From Ruegeria atlantica (GTDB taxonomy: Bacteria > Pseudomonadota > Alphaproteobacteria > Rhodobacterales > Rhodobacteraceae): DNA of 64,000 nt. Each line of letters starts with the position of its first letter. The first letter of the stretch is position 1. Of the stretch, positions 1 to 8,396 are shown one piece after another. The translations under genes and the position numbers were made by a program. Below the pieces are notes generated by a model. The model was not told where the DNA came from. It saw nothing but the letters and a program-made list of their open reading frames with translations, and did no database searches. The stretch spans positions 1-64,000 of the forward strand of contig NZ_WQCG01000005.1 of the NCBI RefSeq assembly GCF_013032505.1, read 5' to 3'.

Positions 1-55
1 TACCTCCCAACTCAACATGAAGATCGTAAAGTGGCGTGCGTTTCAATTCGGTCAT
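1..55 (-). CDS. gcvT: Aminomethyltransferase GcvT (T protein), N-terminal fragment
   Basis: Only the first 18 codons are inside the window; the gene continues beyond position 1. The visible start reads MTELKRTPLYDLHVELGG, which matches the opening of glycine cleavage T proteins (TPLYDLHVELG). T protein transfers the aminomethyl group of glycine from lipoyl-H protein to tetrahydrofolate. It lies 17 bases downstream of the universal stress gene and at the end of a run with glyA, lpdA and lipA, which supports the call. Because the fragment is short, identity rests on this motif and the neighbours. Confidence 0.75.
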   Translation of the reverse strand, partial: MTELKRTPLYDLHVELGG

Positions 56-72
56 AATTCTCAACCTTTCAA

Positions 73-495
73 TCAGCGGGACTGGTCACGAACGACCATG
101 ACGGTGCAATGCGCGTTGCGCACGACCCGGGCCAAGTTCGGGCCAATTTCATAATTCGGGAAATCGCCTTTGGTCGACGCCATGACGATCAGATCAAAGC
201 CGTCCTTGTAGGCCAGCTTCAGGATTTCGCGGTACACGCTGCCTTCTTCGACGTGAATTGTAACGTTGGAGGCTTTGGCATGATCCAGAATGGCCTGAAC
301 CGCATTGCGCACGTGATCTTTAGCGCCTGCACCATAATTGGCGGGCAGGTTCGGCAACTGGATGATCTCGGGGATGACGGCAACCGCATGCAGTTCGGCA
401 CCGTAGAATTTCGCTTGTTCCAGTGCGACCGGCAGGGCCAGTTTCCACGAGCGGTCGTCGGTGTGATCAATAGGCAGCAGGATTTTCGTGGCCAT
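73..495 (-). CDS. Universal stress protein (UspA family)
   Basis: A 140-residue single-domain protein of usual Usp length. It begins ATKILLPIDHTDDRSW, the first beta strand and acidic residue of the Usp fold. It ends with a region like the family's ATP-binding loop (IVMASTKG, then ARVVRNAHCTVMVVR), but the GX2GX9G(S/T) spacing is not perfect, so nucleotide binding is uncertain. A GTG codon lies directly before the ATG; the ATG is preferred because GGAG sits about seven bases upstream. It lies between the AGCS symporter and gcvT, probably as part of the glycine operon. Its specific role here is unknown. Confidence 0.88.
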   Translation of the reverse strand: MATKILLPIDHTDDRSWKLALPVALEQAKFYGAELHAVAVIPEIIQLPNLPANYGAGAKDHVRNAVQAILDHAKASNVTIHVEEGSVYREILKLAYKDGFDLIVMASTKGDFPNYEIGPNLARVVRNAHCTVMVVRDQSR

Positions 496-533
496 CACGT
501 CTCTCCTCGAGATATGGAATTCTGTTTCAAAGG

Positions 534-556
534 CGGGGGGCCGGGCTGGCCCCCCG
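534..556. terminator. Strong GC stem-loop between agcS and the usp gene
   Basis: A perfect 9-bp stem (CGGGGGGCC pairing with GGCCCCCCG) with a 5-base loop lies 18 bases beyond the agcS stop. The T-run is on the plus-strand side only, so for leftward transcription this is a hairpin without a good U-tract. It may attenuate or stabilise the operon mRNA rather than end it. Confidence 0.5.
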
Positions 557-574
557 TTTTTGTCGGTTCCGGGA

Positions 575-1945
575 TTATTCGGCAGGTGAGCCGCCCGGTT
601 CTTCTGACTTGCCGCCTGAGGCGAAGAACTCTTTCGTCAGTTTGAAGACGATCGGGCTCAACAGGGCCAGAGCGATCAGGTTCGGGATGGCCATCATGGC
701 GTTCAGCGTATCCGCCAACAGCCAGACAAAGCCCAGATCCGCAGTTGCGCCGAAGTAGATCGCAACGATCCAAAGAACGCGGTACGGAAGCAAGGATTTG
801 ACGCCCAACAGGAACTCGACGCATTTCTCGCCGTAGAACGACCAGCCAAGGATTGTGGTGAAGGCAAAGATCGACAGCGCGATTGCGATCAGGTGACCGC
901 CACCCGGCAGAGAAGTCGCAAACGCCAGCGAGGTCAGGGCAGCGCCCGATTCACCCGAGGTCCATGCGCCGGTCGAGATGATTGCCAGACCGGTAATCGA
1001 GCAGACGATGATGGTGTCGATGAACGTACCCAGCATCGCAATCAGGCCCTGGTTGACCGGACCCTTGGTTTCGGCTGCTGCGTGCGCGATCGGAGCCGAT
1101 CCCAGACCGGCTTCGTTCGAGAACACGCCCCGTGCCACACCAAAGCGGATCGCGGCCCATACGGCTGCACCTGCGAAACCACCTTCGGCCGCCGAAGGAG
1201 TGAAGGCATAGGTGAAGACCAGCGACAGCGCGTTGCCAATCTCGCCGATGTTGATGATCAGAACCAGCAGGCCAGCGATGATGTAGGCAATTGCCATGGC
1301 TGGAACCAATTTGCCGGCAACCGCACCGATGCGGGTAATGCCACCCAAAATTACGGCCGCGGTCAGCACCATCAAGATAACGCCAGTGACCGAGGTGTTC
1401 ACGCCGAAGTTCGATTCCAAAACCTGAGCAACACCGTTGGCCTGTACGCCGTTACCGATGCCGAAGGCCGCGATTGCACCGAACAGGGCAAATGCAACGC
1501 CCAGCCAGGCCCATTTTGCGCCGAGGCCGTTTTTGATGTAGTACATCGGGCCGCCTACAAAGTTACCGAGCTCGTCTTTTTCACGGTATTTCACCGCACA
1601 GACGGCTTCGGCATATTTGGTGGCCATGCCCACCAGGGCGGTCATCCACATCCAGAACAAAGCGCCCGGACCGCCCAGGAAGACAGCAGTGGCCACACCG
1701 GCGATGTTGCCGGTACCGATGGTCGCCGACAGAGAGGTCATCAGCGCGTTGAACGGGCTGATTTGCCCATCGCCCTGACCCTCACGGCCTGCAAACAAAA
1801 GCTTGAAGCCTGTGCCAATGCGCAGGATCGGCATGAATTTCAGCCCTACCTGCAGGAAGAAGCCGACGCCAAGGATGAGGACCAGCATCAGCGGCCCCCA
1901 TACGACGCCATTGATGGCTCCTACGATTGAATTTAACGCTTCCAT
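575..1945 (-). CDS. Sodium:alanine/glycine symporter (AGCS family)
   Basis: A 456-residue polytopic membrane protein of normal AGCS length. It carries family signatures: SLSATIGTGNIAGVATA near residues 90-107, GGPMYYI near 152, and GVFSNEAGLGSAPIAHAAA around 275-293, the AGCS motif with the conserved N-E-A-G. The family imports alanine or glycine with sodium at the inner membrane. GGGAGGG lies just before the ATG. It sits 25 bases from lipA in a run of glycine-metabolism genes, so glycine or alanine uptake for the cleavage system is the likely role. The exact substrate cannot be read from sequence. Confidence 0.92.
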   Translation of the reverse strand: MEALNSIVGAINGVVWGPLMLVLILGVGFFLQVGLKFMPILRIGTGFKLLFAGREGQGDGQISPFNALMTSLSATIGTGNIAGVATAVFLGGPGALFWMWMTALVGMATKYAEAVCAVKYREKDELGNFVGGPMYYIKNGLGAKWAWLGVAFALFGAIAAFGIGNGVQANGVAQVLESNFGVNTSVTGVILMVLTAAVILGGITRIGAVAGKLVPAMAIAYIIAGLLVLIINIGEIGNALSLVFTYAFTPSAAEGGFAGAAVWAAIRFGVARGVFSNEAGLGSAPIAHAAAETKGPVNQGLIAMLGTFIDTIIVCSITGLAIISTGAWTSGESGAALTSLAFATSLPGGGHLIAIALSIFAFTTILGWSFYGEKCVEFLLGVKSLLPYRVLWIVAIYFGATADLGFVWLLADTLNAMMAIPNLIALALLSPIVFKLTKEFFASGGKSEEPGGSPAE

Positions 1946-1970
1946 GGTTTCCCTCCCATTTGCGTTTGGT

Positions 1971-2915
1971 TTATGCCCCGTTGGCGATGGCCCGCTGGCG
2001 GGCTTGCTTGAGGGCGGTAAAGTCTTCGTCGGCGTGGAACGACGAACGTGTCAGCGGTGTTGCGGACACATGCAAAAAGCCCTTGGACCTTGCGATCTGT
2101 TCCAATTGGGCGAACTCTTCCGGTGACCAGAACCGGTCAATCGGGTGGTGTTTTGGTGTCGGCTGCAGGTACTGACCCACGGTCAGAAAATCGACCTTTG
2201 CTGCGCGCAGGTCGTCCATCACCTGTCGAACGTCGTTCAGGCTTTCGCCCAGGCCCACCATCAGGCCGGATTTAGTGAAAATCTCGGGTTTGGCACGTTT
2301 TGCATCGTCCAGGAGGCGCAGAGATGTGTAGTAGCGCGCGCCAGGGCGCACCGTTGGATACAAATGCGGGACGGTTTCCAGATTGTGGTTGAACACATCC
2401 GGTGCGGCGTCGAAAACCACGTCGGCAGCGCTGCCTTTGCCCAGAAAGTCGGGGGTCAGAACCTCGACCGTGGTTTCGGGGTTTTGATGACGCACAGCGC
2501 GGATTGTCTGGGCGATATGTTCGGCTCCGCCATCCGCCAGATCGTCGCGGTCGACAGATGTAATGACCACATGGCGCAAGGCCAGCTTCTTGACAGCTGC
2601 CGCGACGCGGCCCGGCTCGAACACGTCAAGTGCATCGGGGCGTCCTGTGGAGACGTTGCAGAAGGAACAGCCGCGCGTGCAGACCTCGCCCATGATCATC
2701 ATGGTGGCGTGACGTTTGGACCAGCATTCGCCAATATTGGGGCAGGCGGCCTCTTCGCAGACCGTTGCCAGATTGTGGTCGCGCATCAGGCGACGGGTCT
2801 CGTAATACTCGGGCCCGTCGATCTTTTTCTTGCGAATCCACTTCGGTTTTCGCGGGATGACACTGTCAGCCTTCTTGGCTTTTTCCGGGTGACGGGTGCG
2901 AAGCTGGATGGTCAT
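1971..2915 (-). CDS. lipA: Lipoyl synthase
   Basis: A 314-residue radical-SAM enzyme that inserts two sulfurs into octanoyl groups on carrier proteins. Both cysteine motifs are visible: the auxiliary-cluster motif [12 protein letters not shown] (C-x4-C-x5-C) near the N-terminus and the radical-SAM motif CTRGCSFC (C-x3-C-x2-C). The C-terminal RSSFHADE contains the conserved R-S-S-Y/F that ligates the auxiliary cluster. It lies 14 bases after lpdA. Its position beside lpdA and gcvT suggests lipoylation of the glycine-cleavage H protein, although one LipA usually serves all lipoyl enzymes. Confidence 0.97.
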   Translation of the reverse strand: MTIQLRTRHPEKAKKADSVIPRKPKWIRKKKIDGPEYYETRRLMRDHNLATVCEEAACPNIGECWSKRHATMMIMGEVCTRGCSFCNVSTGRPDALDVFEPGRVAAAVKKLALRHVVITSVDRDDLADGGAEHIAQTIRAVRHQNPETTVEVLTPDFLGKGSAADVVFDAAPDVFNHNLETVPHLYPTVRPGARYYTSLRLLDDAKRAKPEIFTKSGLMVGLGESLNDVRQVMDDLRAAKVDFLTVGQYLQPTPKHHPIDRFWSPEEFAQLEQIARSKGFLHVSATPLTRSSFHADEDFTALKQARQRAIANGA

Positions 2916-2929
2916 CTGGCTGTTCCCTC

Positions 2930-4312
2930 TCAGGCGTGGATTGCGCGGCCCATGGCATCGAGACAGGCTTCCTTGACGGCCTCGCCCATTGCCGGGTGAG
3001 CGTGACAGGTTGAGGCGACTTCAGCGACGGTGGCGCCCTTGGCCATGGCCAGAACCAATTCAGCGATCAGGTCACCACCGTGTGCACCGCAGATATGCGC
3101 CCCTAGGATGTTGCCTTTCGGGTCGGCCAGAACCTTGACCGCGCCGTCTGTCTCACCGGTCGAGCGCGCGCGTGAGTTGGCCATGAAGGCAAACTTGCCG
3201 ACGGCGTATTCGGTCCCAGCCTCTTTCAGCGCTTCCTCGGTCAGACCGACCGAGGCGACCTCGGGGTCCGTGTACACAACGCCAGGAACGGTATTGTAGT
3301 CCACGTGACCGGATTCACCTGCCAGCATCTCGACACAGGCGACACCGTCTTCTTCAGCCTTGTGGGCAAGCATCGGGCCGGAAACACAATCGCCGATCGC
3401 ATAGATGCCGGGGACCGAAGTCCGGAACGACTTGTCCACCTGGATAAAGCCGCGCGGGTCAAAGGCTATCCCCAGATCTTCCAGCCCAAGCCCGCGCGTT
3501 ACGGGGCGGCGTCCGACGGCGATCAGGACCTTGTCAGCCTCGATCACCTCTTCCTTGTCTTTGCCGACCCGGTCCAATTTCAGCGTCAGTCCAACGTTGG
3601 TCTTGTCGATGGTTTTCAATGCGCGTCCCAGTTGGAACTTCAAGCCACGCTTGGACAACGCGCGCTGCGCGAGCTTCGCGATCTCGCCATCAATTCCGGG
3701 CAGGACGCGGTCCAGATATTCAACTACCGTCACCCTGGCGCCCAGTCGGGACCAGACCTGGCCAAGCTCCAACCCGATAACCCCGGCACCGACGACAACC
3801 AGATGTTCGGGTACAGCGTCCAGCGCGATTGCTCCGGTCGAGCTCAGGATGTCCTGCTCGTCAATCTCGATCCCGTTTAGCGGTGCTGGCTCGGAACCGG
3901 TGGCGATCAGGATGTTTTTGGCTTCATAAACATCGTCGCCAACTTTGACCTGCCCGTCAGAGGGGATACTGGCCCAGCCCTCGATCAGATCGACGCCGTT
4001 TTTCTTGAACAGAAACGCAATACCCTTGGTCAGATCGCCGACGATCTTGTCCTTGCGCCCCATCATAGAACTCAGATCGATGCTGGCCCCCTCGACAGCA
4101 ATGCCATGGGAGGAGAGATGTGCAAGCTCGGCATATTTGGCCGAGGAGGTCAGCAACGCTTTGGAGGGTATGCACCCCACATTCAGACAGGTTCCGCCAA
4201 GCGAACCGCGGCCTTCAACGCAAGCCACTTTCAGTCCCAACTGTGCAGCGCGGATCGCTGCAACGTATCCGCCGGGTCCGCCCCCGATGACGATTAGGTC
4301 GTAGATGCTCAT
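2930..4312 (-). CDS. lpdA: Dihydrolipoyl dehydrogenase (E3/L protein)
   Basis: A 460-residue FAD disulfide oxidoreductase of normal length. It has an N-terminal FAD-binding GGGPGG, the redox-active disulfide [13 protein letters not shown] near residues 40-52, a second dinucleotide fold ([13 protein letters not shown]) for NAD, and the C-terminal dimer-interface HAHP with catalytic His-Glu (CHAHPAMGE). It reoxidises dihydrolipoyl groups. It lies 11 bases downstream of glyA and 14 upstream of lipA, so this copy probably serves the glycine cleavage complex rather than the 2-oxoacid dehydrogenases. Confidence 0.96.
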   Translation of the reverse strand: MSIYDLIVIGGGPGGYVAAIRAAQLGLKVACVEGRGSLGGTCLNVGCIPSKALLTSSAKYAELAHLSSHGIAVEGASIDLSSMMGRKDKIVGDLTKGIAFLFKKNGVDLIEGWASIPSDGQVKVGDDVYEAKNILIATGSEPAPLNGIEIDEQDILSSTGAIALDAVPEHLVVVGAGVIGLELGQVWSRLGARVTVVEYLDRVLPGIDGEIAKLAQRALSKRGLKFQLGRALKTIDKTNVGLTLKLDRVGKDKEEVIEADKVLIAVGRRPVTRGLGLEDLGIAFDPRGFIQVDKSFRTSVPGIYAIGDCVSGPMLAHKAEEDGVACVEMLAGESGHVDYNTVPGVVYTDPEVASVGLTEEALKEAGTEYAVGKFAFMANSRARSTGETDGAVKVLADPKGNILGAHICGAHGGDLIAELVLAMAKGATVAEVASTCHAHPAMGEAVKEACLDAMGRAIHA

Positions 4313-4323
4313 TTCGTGGTCTT

Positions 4324-5577
4324 TCAGTAGATCGGATAACTGGCGCAGAGCGCGCGGACTTTTTCGCGGGTTTCGGATTCGATCGTCGCGTCGCCTTCCG
4401 GCGACTGGGCCAGAGCGTCCAGCACATCACCGATCAGGTGACCAATCTGTTTGAACTCTTCCGGTCCAAAGCCGCGGCTGCAGCCTGCAGCGGTTCCCAA
4501 ACGGATGCCGCTGGTCACGGTAGGTTTTTCCGGATCGCCCGGCACGCTGTTCTTGTTGCAGGTGAACCCGGCACGCTCCAACGCGGCTTCCGCGTCTTTG
4601 CCTGTCACGCCCAGCGGGCGTAGGTCGACCAGCATCAGGTGGTTTTCGGTGCCACCCGAAACGATGTCACATCCCCGTGCCATCATAACGTTTGCCAGCT
4701 CCGAGGCGCTGTCCACGACGCGCTGCATGTAGCTCTTAAAGTCTGGCTTCAGCGCTTCGCCAAATGCGACCGCTTTGCCGGCGATCACGTGCATCAGGGG
4801 GCCGCCCTGAAGGCCGGGGAAGACGGCTGAATTGATCTTTTTTGCCAGCGCTTCATCGTTGGTTAGGATGATCCCACCGCGCGGACCGCGCAGGGTTTTA
4901 TGCGTGGTCGATGTGACCACATGTGCATGACCGACGGGCGAGGGGTGCAGGCCCGTTGCAACCAAACCAGCGATATGGGCCATGTCAGCCAGCAGCCAAG
5001 CGCCAACTTCGTCTGCAATGGCGCGGAAACGGGCGAAATCGATCTTCTGAGAATAGGCCGACGCACCTGCGATGATCAGTTTTGGCTTTTCAGCCTTGGC
5101 CAATTCCTCGACCTGATCATAGTCGATCAGACCTGCGTCCGTCAGACCGTACTGGATCGGTCGGAACCACTTGCCGGATTGCGCAGGTTTGGCTCCGTGC
5201 GTCAGGTGGCCACCTGCATCCAGCGACATGCCCAAAATCGTGTCACCGGGGCTGAGCAGGGCCAGTTTAACGGCGCCGTTTGCTTGTGCACCCGAATGCG
5301 GCTGAACGTTTGCGTATTCGCAGCCAAACAGCTGTTTCAGACGATCAATGGCCTCGGATTCAACTTCGTCCACGTATTCGCAGCCGCCATAATAGCGACG
5401 GCCCGGATAGCCTTCGGCGTATTTGTTGGTCAGGACGGACCCCTGCGCATCGATCACAGCCTGCGAGACAATGTTCTCGGATGCGATCAGTTCGATCTGT
5501 TCAGCCTGGCGTTTGCCTTCTCGCGCAATTGACGCTGCGACAACCGGATCAGCTTCGGTGAGCGACGTTTTGAACAT
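4324..5577 (-). CDS. glyA: Serine hydroxymethyltransferase
   Basis: A 417-residue PLP enzyme that interconverts serine and glycine with transfer of a one-carbon unit to tetrahydrofolate. Visible motifs are the IELIASEN block, [15 protein letters not shown], and the PLP-lysine segment [14 protein letters not shown]. The start was set at the ATG giving MFKTSL, because a longer reading would use codons made from the Shine-Dalgarno sequence GGAGGAGGAAATC. It is the first gene of a leftward operon (lpdA, lipA, symporter, usp, gcvT), so it couples glycine cleavage with serine formation. Confidence 0.97.
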   Translation of the reverse strand: MFKTSLTEADPVVAASIAREGKRQAEQIELIASENIVSQAVIDAQGSVLTNKYAEGYPGRRYYGGCEYVDEVESEAIDRLKQLFGCEYANVQPHSGAQANGAVKLALLSPGDTILGMSLDAGGHLTHGAKPAQSGKWFRPIQYGLTDAGLIDYDQVEELAKAEKPKLIIAGASAYSQKIDFARFRAIADEVGAWLLADMAHIAGLVATGLHPSPVGHAHVVTSTTHKTLRGPRGGIILTNDEALAKKINSAVFPGLQGGPLMHVIAGKAVAFGEALKPDFKSYMQRVVDSASELANVMMARGCDIVSGGTENHLMLVDLRPLGVTGKDAEAALERAGFTCNKNSVPGDPEKPTVTSGIRLGTAAGCSRGFGPEEFKQIGHLIGDVLDALAQSPEGDATIESETREKVRALCASYPIY

Positions 5578-5618
5578 GATTTCCTCCTCCAGCACCGAAT
5601 CCTCAGTACGAAATTTTT

Positions 5619-5634
5619 TTTCCTATAGTGGAAA
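5619..5634. promoter_or_regulatory. Inverted repeat TTTCC-N6-GGAAA between glyA and the XRE-cupin gene
   Basis: A 5-bp inverted repeat with a 6-base AT-rich spacer sits 42 bases upstream of the glyA start and 91 bases upstream of the divergent XRE-cupin gene. A palindrome of this size in a divergent promoter next to a helix-turn-helix gene is a plausible operator for that regulator. Binding is inferred only from position. Confidence 0.4.
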
Positions 5635-5659
5635 TCGTGCAGCTAAAGCAACATATATC

Positions 5660-5671
5660 TCACATTTGTGA
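5660..5671. promoter_or_regulatory. Inverted repeat TCACA-TT-TGTGA in the glyA/XRE intergenic region
   Basis: A perfect 5-bp inverted repeat with a 2-base centre, 26 bases from the TTTCC palindrome. It contains ACATTTGTG, the same 9-mer found twice in the RpiR/demethylase divergent promoter near 10350-10391. It may be an operator; which protein binds is unknown. Confidence 0.3.
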
Positions 5672-5724
5672 AGTTGTGCGCGGTGGGGGAAGTCAGTAAC
5701 CTCTGATAAAACAGGGAGATTTTT

Positions 5725-6327
5725 ATGGGCGACGAGACCCGTGGTGATGTTTCCTCACCGGAAGATCTGGATGAAGGTGAGGTTCTGGGGCGTTCCATTC
5801 GTGATGCACGCCGTGCAAAAGGCTGGACTTTGGAGGAGGCCGGACGCGCCGCGGGAATCGGCCGGTCCACCCTGTCGAAGATCGAGAACAACCAGACGCG
5901 ACCAAGTTTTGATATTGTGCGCAGGCTGACGCAGGCGCTGGATATGAGCACGCCGCAGCTGTTTCTGCAGTCAGGGCAATCCGGAATCTCGGGCCGGCGG
6001 GATTTTACCCCCAAAGGAGAGGGCGAAGTCAAAAACACGCCGACCTATATGCACGAATTGCTGTGTCCGGAACTGACCAGCAAGCGGATGCTGCCCTATA
6101 TCGCGACGATCAAAGCTCGCGACCTGTCAGAGTTCGAAACCTGGATCCGGCATACGGGCGAAGAATTCATGTATGTCATCAGCGGAGAGCTGATTTTTGT
6201 GTCAGAGCATTACCGCCCGCTGCCGATGAAGGCCGGAGATTCACTTTATTACGACAGTGGAATGGGGCACGGGTGTATTTCGACCAGTGAGGAAGACGCC
6301 AAAGTCTTGTGGGTTTCGCTCGAATAA
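5725..6327 (+). CDS. XRE-family transcriptional regulator with C-terminal cupin
   Basis: A 200-residue protein with an N-terminal helix-turn-helix (about residues 22-78; GWTLEEAGRAAGIGRSTLSKIE contains the recognition helix) and a C-terminal cupin fold (about 125-198; ETWIRHTGEEFMYVISGEL and the GDSLYYDSGMGHGC block). This two-domain layout is typical of small-molecule-responsive repressors of amine and amino-acid genes. It is divergent from glyA and shares an intergenic region with two palindromes, so it may control the glycine operon. The ligand is unknown. GGGAG lies seven bases before the ATG. Confidence 0.88.
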   Translation: MGDETRGDVSSPEDLDEGEVLGRSIRDARRAKGWTLEEAGRAAGIGRSTLSKIENNQTRPSFDIVRRLTQALDMSTPQLFLQSGQSGISGRRDFTPKGEGEVKNTPTYMHELLCPELTSKRMLPYIATIKARDLSEFETWIRHTGEEFMYVISGELIFVSEHYRPLPMKAGDSLYYDSGMGHGCISTSEEDAKVLWVSLE

Positions 6328-6350
6328 CCTTGGCGCCCAAGGCAGAAAAA

Positions 6351-6374
6351 AGCGGCCCAACGGGCCGCTTTTTG
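6351..6374. terminator. Bidirectional rho-independent terminator
   Basis: A perfect 8-bp stem AGCGGCCC / GGGCCGCT with a 3-base loop, a T-run on the right and an A-run on the left. It lies between the convergent XRE-cupin gene and the CMD-family gene and can serve both strands. Confidence 0.9.
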
Positions 6375-6392
6375 GGTTGGGTGTTGCTTGGG

Positions 6393-6776
6393 TTAGGTGT
6401 GGCCCAGAACCTTACGCGCAACGCGGAAACACTCCAGCGCCTGTGGGACACCGCAATAGATTCCGATGACGTGGATGATGGCCCGGATTTCCTCGGGCGA
6501 GACGCCGTTGTTGATCGCGCCTTTGCAGTGGATTTCCCATTCATGCATTTTCCCCAACGCGCCGATCATGGACAAGTTCATCATCGACCGCGTCTTGGCG
6601 TCGATCACGTCATCGCCCCAGCCAAATCCCCAGCACCAGGCGGTCATCGCCTCTTGGAACGGACGGGTAAAGTCATCTGCCGCCGCCAGGTTCTTTTCCA
6701 CGTATTCCGCGCCTAGCATGTTCTTGCGCTGCTCAAGACCTTTCAGGAATAGGTCTTCGTCAAAAATGTCTGCCAT
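6393..6776 (-). CDS. Carboxymuconolactone decarboxylase (CMD) family protein
   Basis: A 127-residue all-helical protein of CMD/PcaC length. The central helix KMHEWEIHCKGAINNGVSPEEIRAI carries the E-x-H pattern and the G-x(2)-G/S-P-E-E-I signature of gamma-carboxymuconolactone decarboxylases. The AhpD-type C-x-x-C is absent, so peroxidase activity is unlikely. It is the last gene of the leftward operon headed by the RpiR regulator, 17 bases after the sulfotransferase-like gene. In this context it probably acts on a small carboxylic acid or lactone of that pathway. Its substrate is not known. Confidence 0.85.
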   Translation of the reverse strand: MADIFDEDLFLKGLEQRKNMLGAEYVEKNLAAADDFTRPFQEAMTAWCWGFGWGDDVIDAKTRSMMNLSMIGALGKMHEWEIHCKGAINNGVSPEEIRAIIHVIGIYCGVPQALECFRVARKVLGHT

Positions 6777-6793
6777 GTCTTCTCTCCGGTGTA

Positions 6794-7534
6794 TCAGCCC
6801 GTCAGGCGATGTTTGTACAGGTGGTCGTAGTGGGGTTTCATCCGGCGGTACACCTGTTTGACCCGATCCGGCGCGTCCGTGATCGAGATATGTTTACGGG
6901 GCTGCGGGGCCAACCCTGTCGAATTGGCCAGATTGGCGTGGAACGACCCGCCATCCCACCAAGAGTGCGCGGATGGGTCGCCACCGGGTTCCCAACTCAA
7001 CGCGTCTTCCAGAAACGGGATGCCGACCGCTTCGCAAAAGCGTTCGGTCATGGCGTGCGGGTTTTCCAGCAGGTCATCACTGTCGATGACGGGCGGCGGC
7101 GTGCCGTTCAGGGCTGCAATCAGATCGAACAGGGCGCGCTGTTCAGGAAAGCCGACTTCCCCTTCGGCGAAGTCGGGCCACTGTTTGTACATCGAGGTGA
7201 TCGTTTTTGCCGGATCGCGGATCAGGAAGGCGTGGTTGAAGTTCGACAGGAACTCGGCATTCCATATGTGATTGATGTAATGCGGGAAGTCCTTGATGAA
7301 GACAGGCCCCTTTTGCGCACGAGCTTGAATGTCGGACCACACTGTCTCCAGTGTTAGGCCCGGCGTCGTCACATCCCCCGGTTTGAACCTGTGCCACAGC
7401 GGGTCCTCCCCCTGATACCAAGCCTCGCCAAAAGGTTCGTGCAGACAGTCCAGATCTCCGCGCTGTCGCATCATCCATTCAAAAGCAGTGGACGTAGAGC
7501 GGGGCACCGCCCAGAGCGCGAGGATTTTGGTCAT
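6794..7534 (-). CDS. Sulfotransferase-like family protein
   Basis: A 246-residue protein. Its N-terminus reads LWAVPRSTSTAFEWMM, a variant of the 5'-phosphosulfate-binding loop of PAPS sulfotransferases (P-R-S-x-S/T), and FLIRDPAKTITSMYKQW near residues 103-119 resembles the 3'-phosphate-binding motif. An AAAGGAA site precedes the ATG. It lies in the leftward operon, 24 bases from the Asp/Glu-racemase-like gene. A sulfotransferase is odd in a demethylation pathway; it may bind a phosphorylated or sulfated intermediate or have drifted in function. PAPS use is inferred from motif only. Confidence 0.75.
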   Translation of the reverse strand: MTKILALWAVPRSTSTAFEWMMRQRGDLDCLHEPFGEAWYQGEDPLWHRFKPGDVTTPGLTLETVWSDIQARAQKGPVFIKDFPHYINHIWNAEFLSNFNHAFLIRDPAKTITSMYKQWPDFAEGEVGFPEQRALFDLIAALNGTPPPVIDSDDLLENPHAMTERFCEAVGIPFLEDALSWEPGGDPSAHSWWDGGSFHANLANSTGLAPQPRKHISITDAPDRVKQVYRRMKPHYDHLYKHRLTG

Positions 7535-7558
7535 GGCGATGTTCCTTTGAAATGTGGT

Positions 7559-8377
7559 CTATAGCCGTCGGAGAAGTTCCCCGTGCGGTATTTCCGGCGC
7601 GAGGTTGAGAGATTTGAAGATACGCCAGTACAGCGCGATGTCGTGACCGATCACCGGTTTGCCAAGCGCGGCCTCAAGCGTATCCGCAAGATGCAGGGGG
7701 CGCTGTGGCAGACCGTTCGGCCCGGTGCGGAAATTGCACATGCCATTGATCAGGATCGCATCGGCCTGCGGGGCCTGTTCGGCCACGTATTCGAAACTTT
7801 TCATCGCGAGATCACCGTCAAACACCCATCTGTATGAATTGACCTCTTCCTGATTGTCGAACCATCCCTGATCGTGGAAATTACCGGCATACAGTACGTC
7901 GAACCCGGCTTCCTTCAGAAACCCAGCCGTGCCCTGCCACCATTCAGGCCAGTGATAGGCCGCGTTCAGTGCAACTTTTTCAACATTCATTTCGCGCAGC
8001 GCTTCGACCATGGCGTAACCGGCCATGTGGAACTGTGTGCCGTACTTGTCCGACAGATCCGCGCAATGCTGCCGGACCCCTTCGACGCCTAATCCACAGG
8101 CGTGGACCCAATTCGAACCGACCTGACCGCAGACATCGACACCGTTGCGGGACATGCAATGCACAAAGTCCTCGAGCATGCCAAAGTTCTGTTTGCGCTG
8201 GTCCAGCCCGTGCACGTAGTTCGGGACGTGCAGCATCCAGCCATGCACGCCAACCGTTTCTGAGCACATGCGCAGGAAGTCTGACGGGGCCGCATCGAAA
8301 TCAAAAGGTGGGCTAGTAAACCCAACTTGATGGGGGAATAGCTTGTGTTCCGGGCGCCAGTCTTCGGGCATCAACAT
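7559..8377 (-). CDS. Asp/Glu racemase-superfamily enzyme (maleate isomerase / arylmalonate decarboxylase-like)
   Basis: A 272-residue protein. The C-terminal half has the layout of maleate cis-trans isomerases and arylmalonate decarboxylases: VEKVALNAAYHWPEWW, a segment ADAILINGMCNFRTG with a candidate catalytic cysteine, then DTLEAALGKPVIGHDIALYW, matching the family's 'LE..LG.PV..sn.A..W' pattern. The first cysteine of the usual pair is less clear; C112 in VGSNWVHACGLG is possible. Such enzymes isomerise or decarboxylate small dicarboxylates through a cysteine. It follows the Rieske oxygenase by 19 bases. The family call is moderate and the substrate is unknown. Confidence 0.6.
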   Translation of the reverse strand: MLMPEDWRPEHKLFPHQVGFTSPPFDFDAAPSDFLRMCSETVGVHGWMLHVPNYVHGLDQRKQNFGMLEDFVHCMSRNGVDVCGQVGSNWVHACGLGVEGVRQHCADLSDKYGTQFHMAGYAMVEALREMNVEKVALNAAYHWPEWWQGTAGFLKEAGFDVLYAGNFHDQGWFDNQEEVNSYRWVFDGDLAMKSFEYVAEQAPQADAILINGMCNFRTGPNGLPQRPLHLADTLEAALGKPVIGHDIALYWRIFKSLNLAPEIPHGELLRRL

Positions 8378-8396
8378 GGGTGGGTCACCTCGATCA

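Noticed and set aside
893..1930. 345-residue plus-strand open frame
   Set aside because: It is antisense to the AGCS symporter and has no domain; high GC creates long shadow frames.
5578..5724. Glycine riboswitch upstream of glyA
   Set aside because: Only 147 bases are shared by two promoters and no aptamer-like conserved core was recognised; the two dyads suggest protein control.
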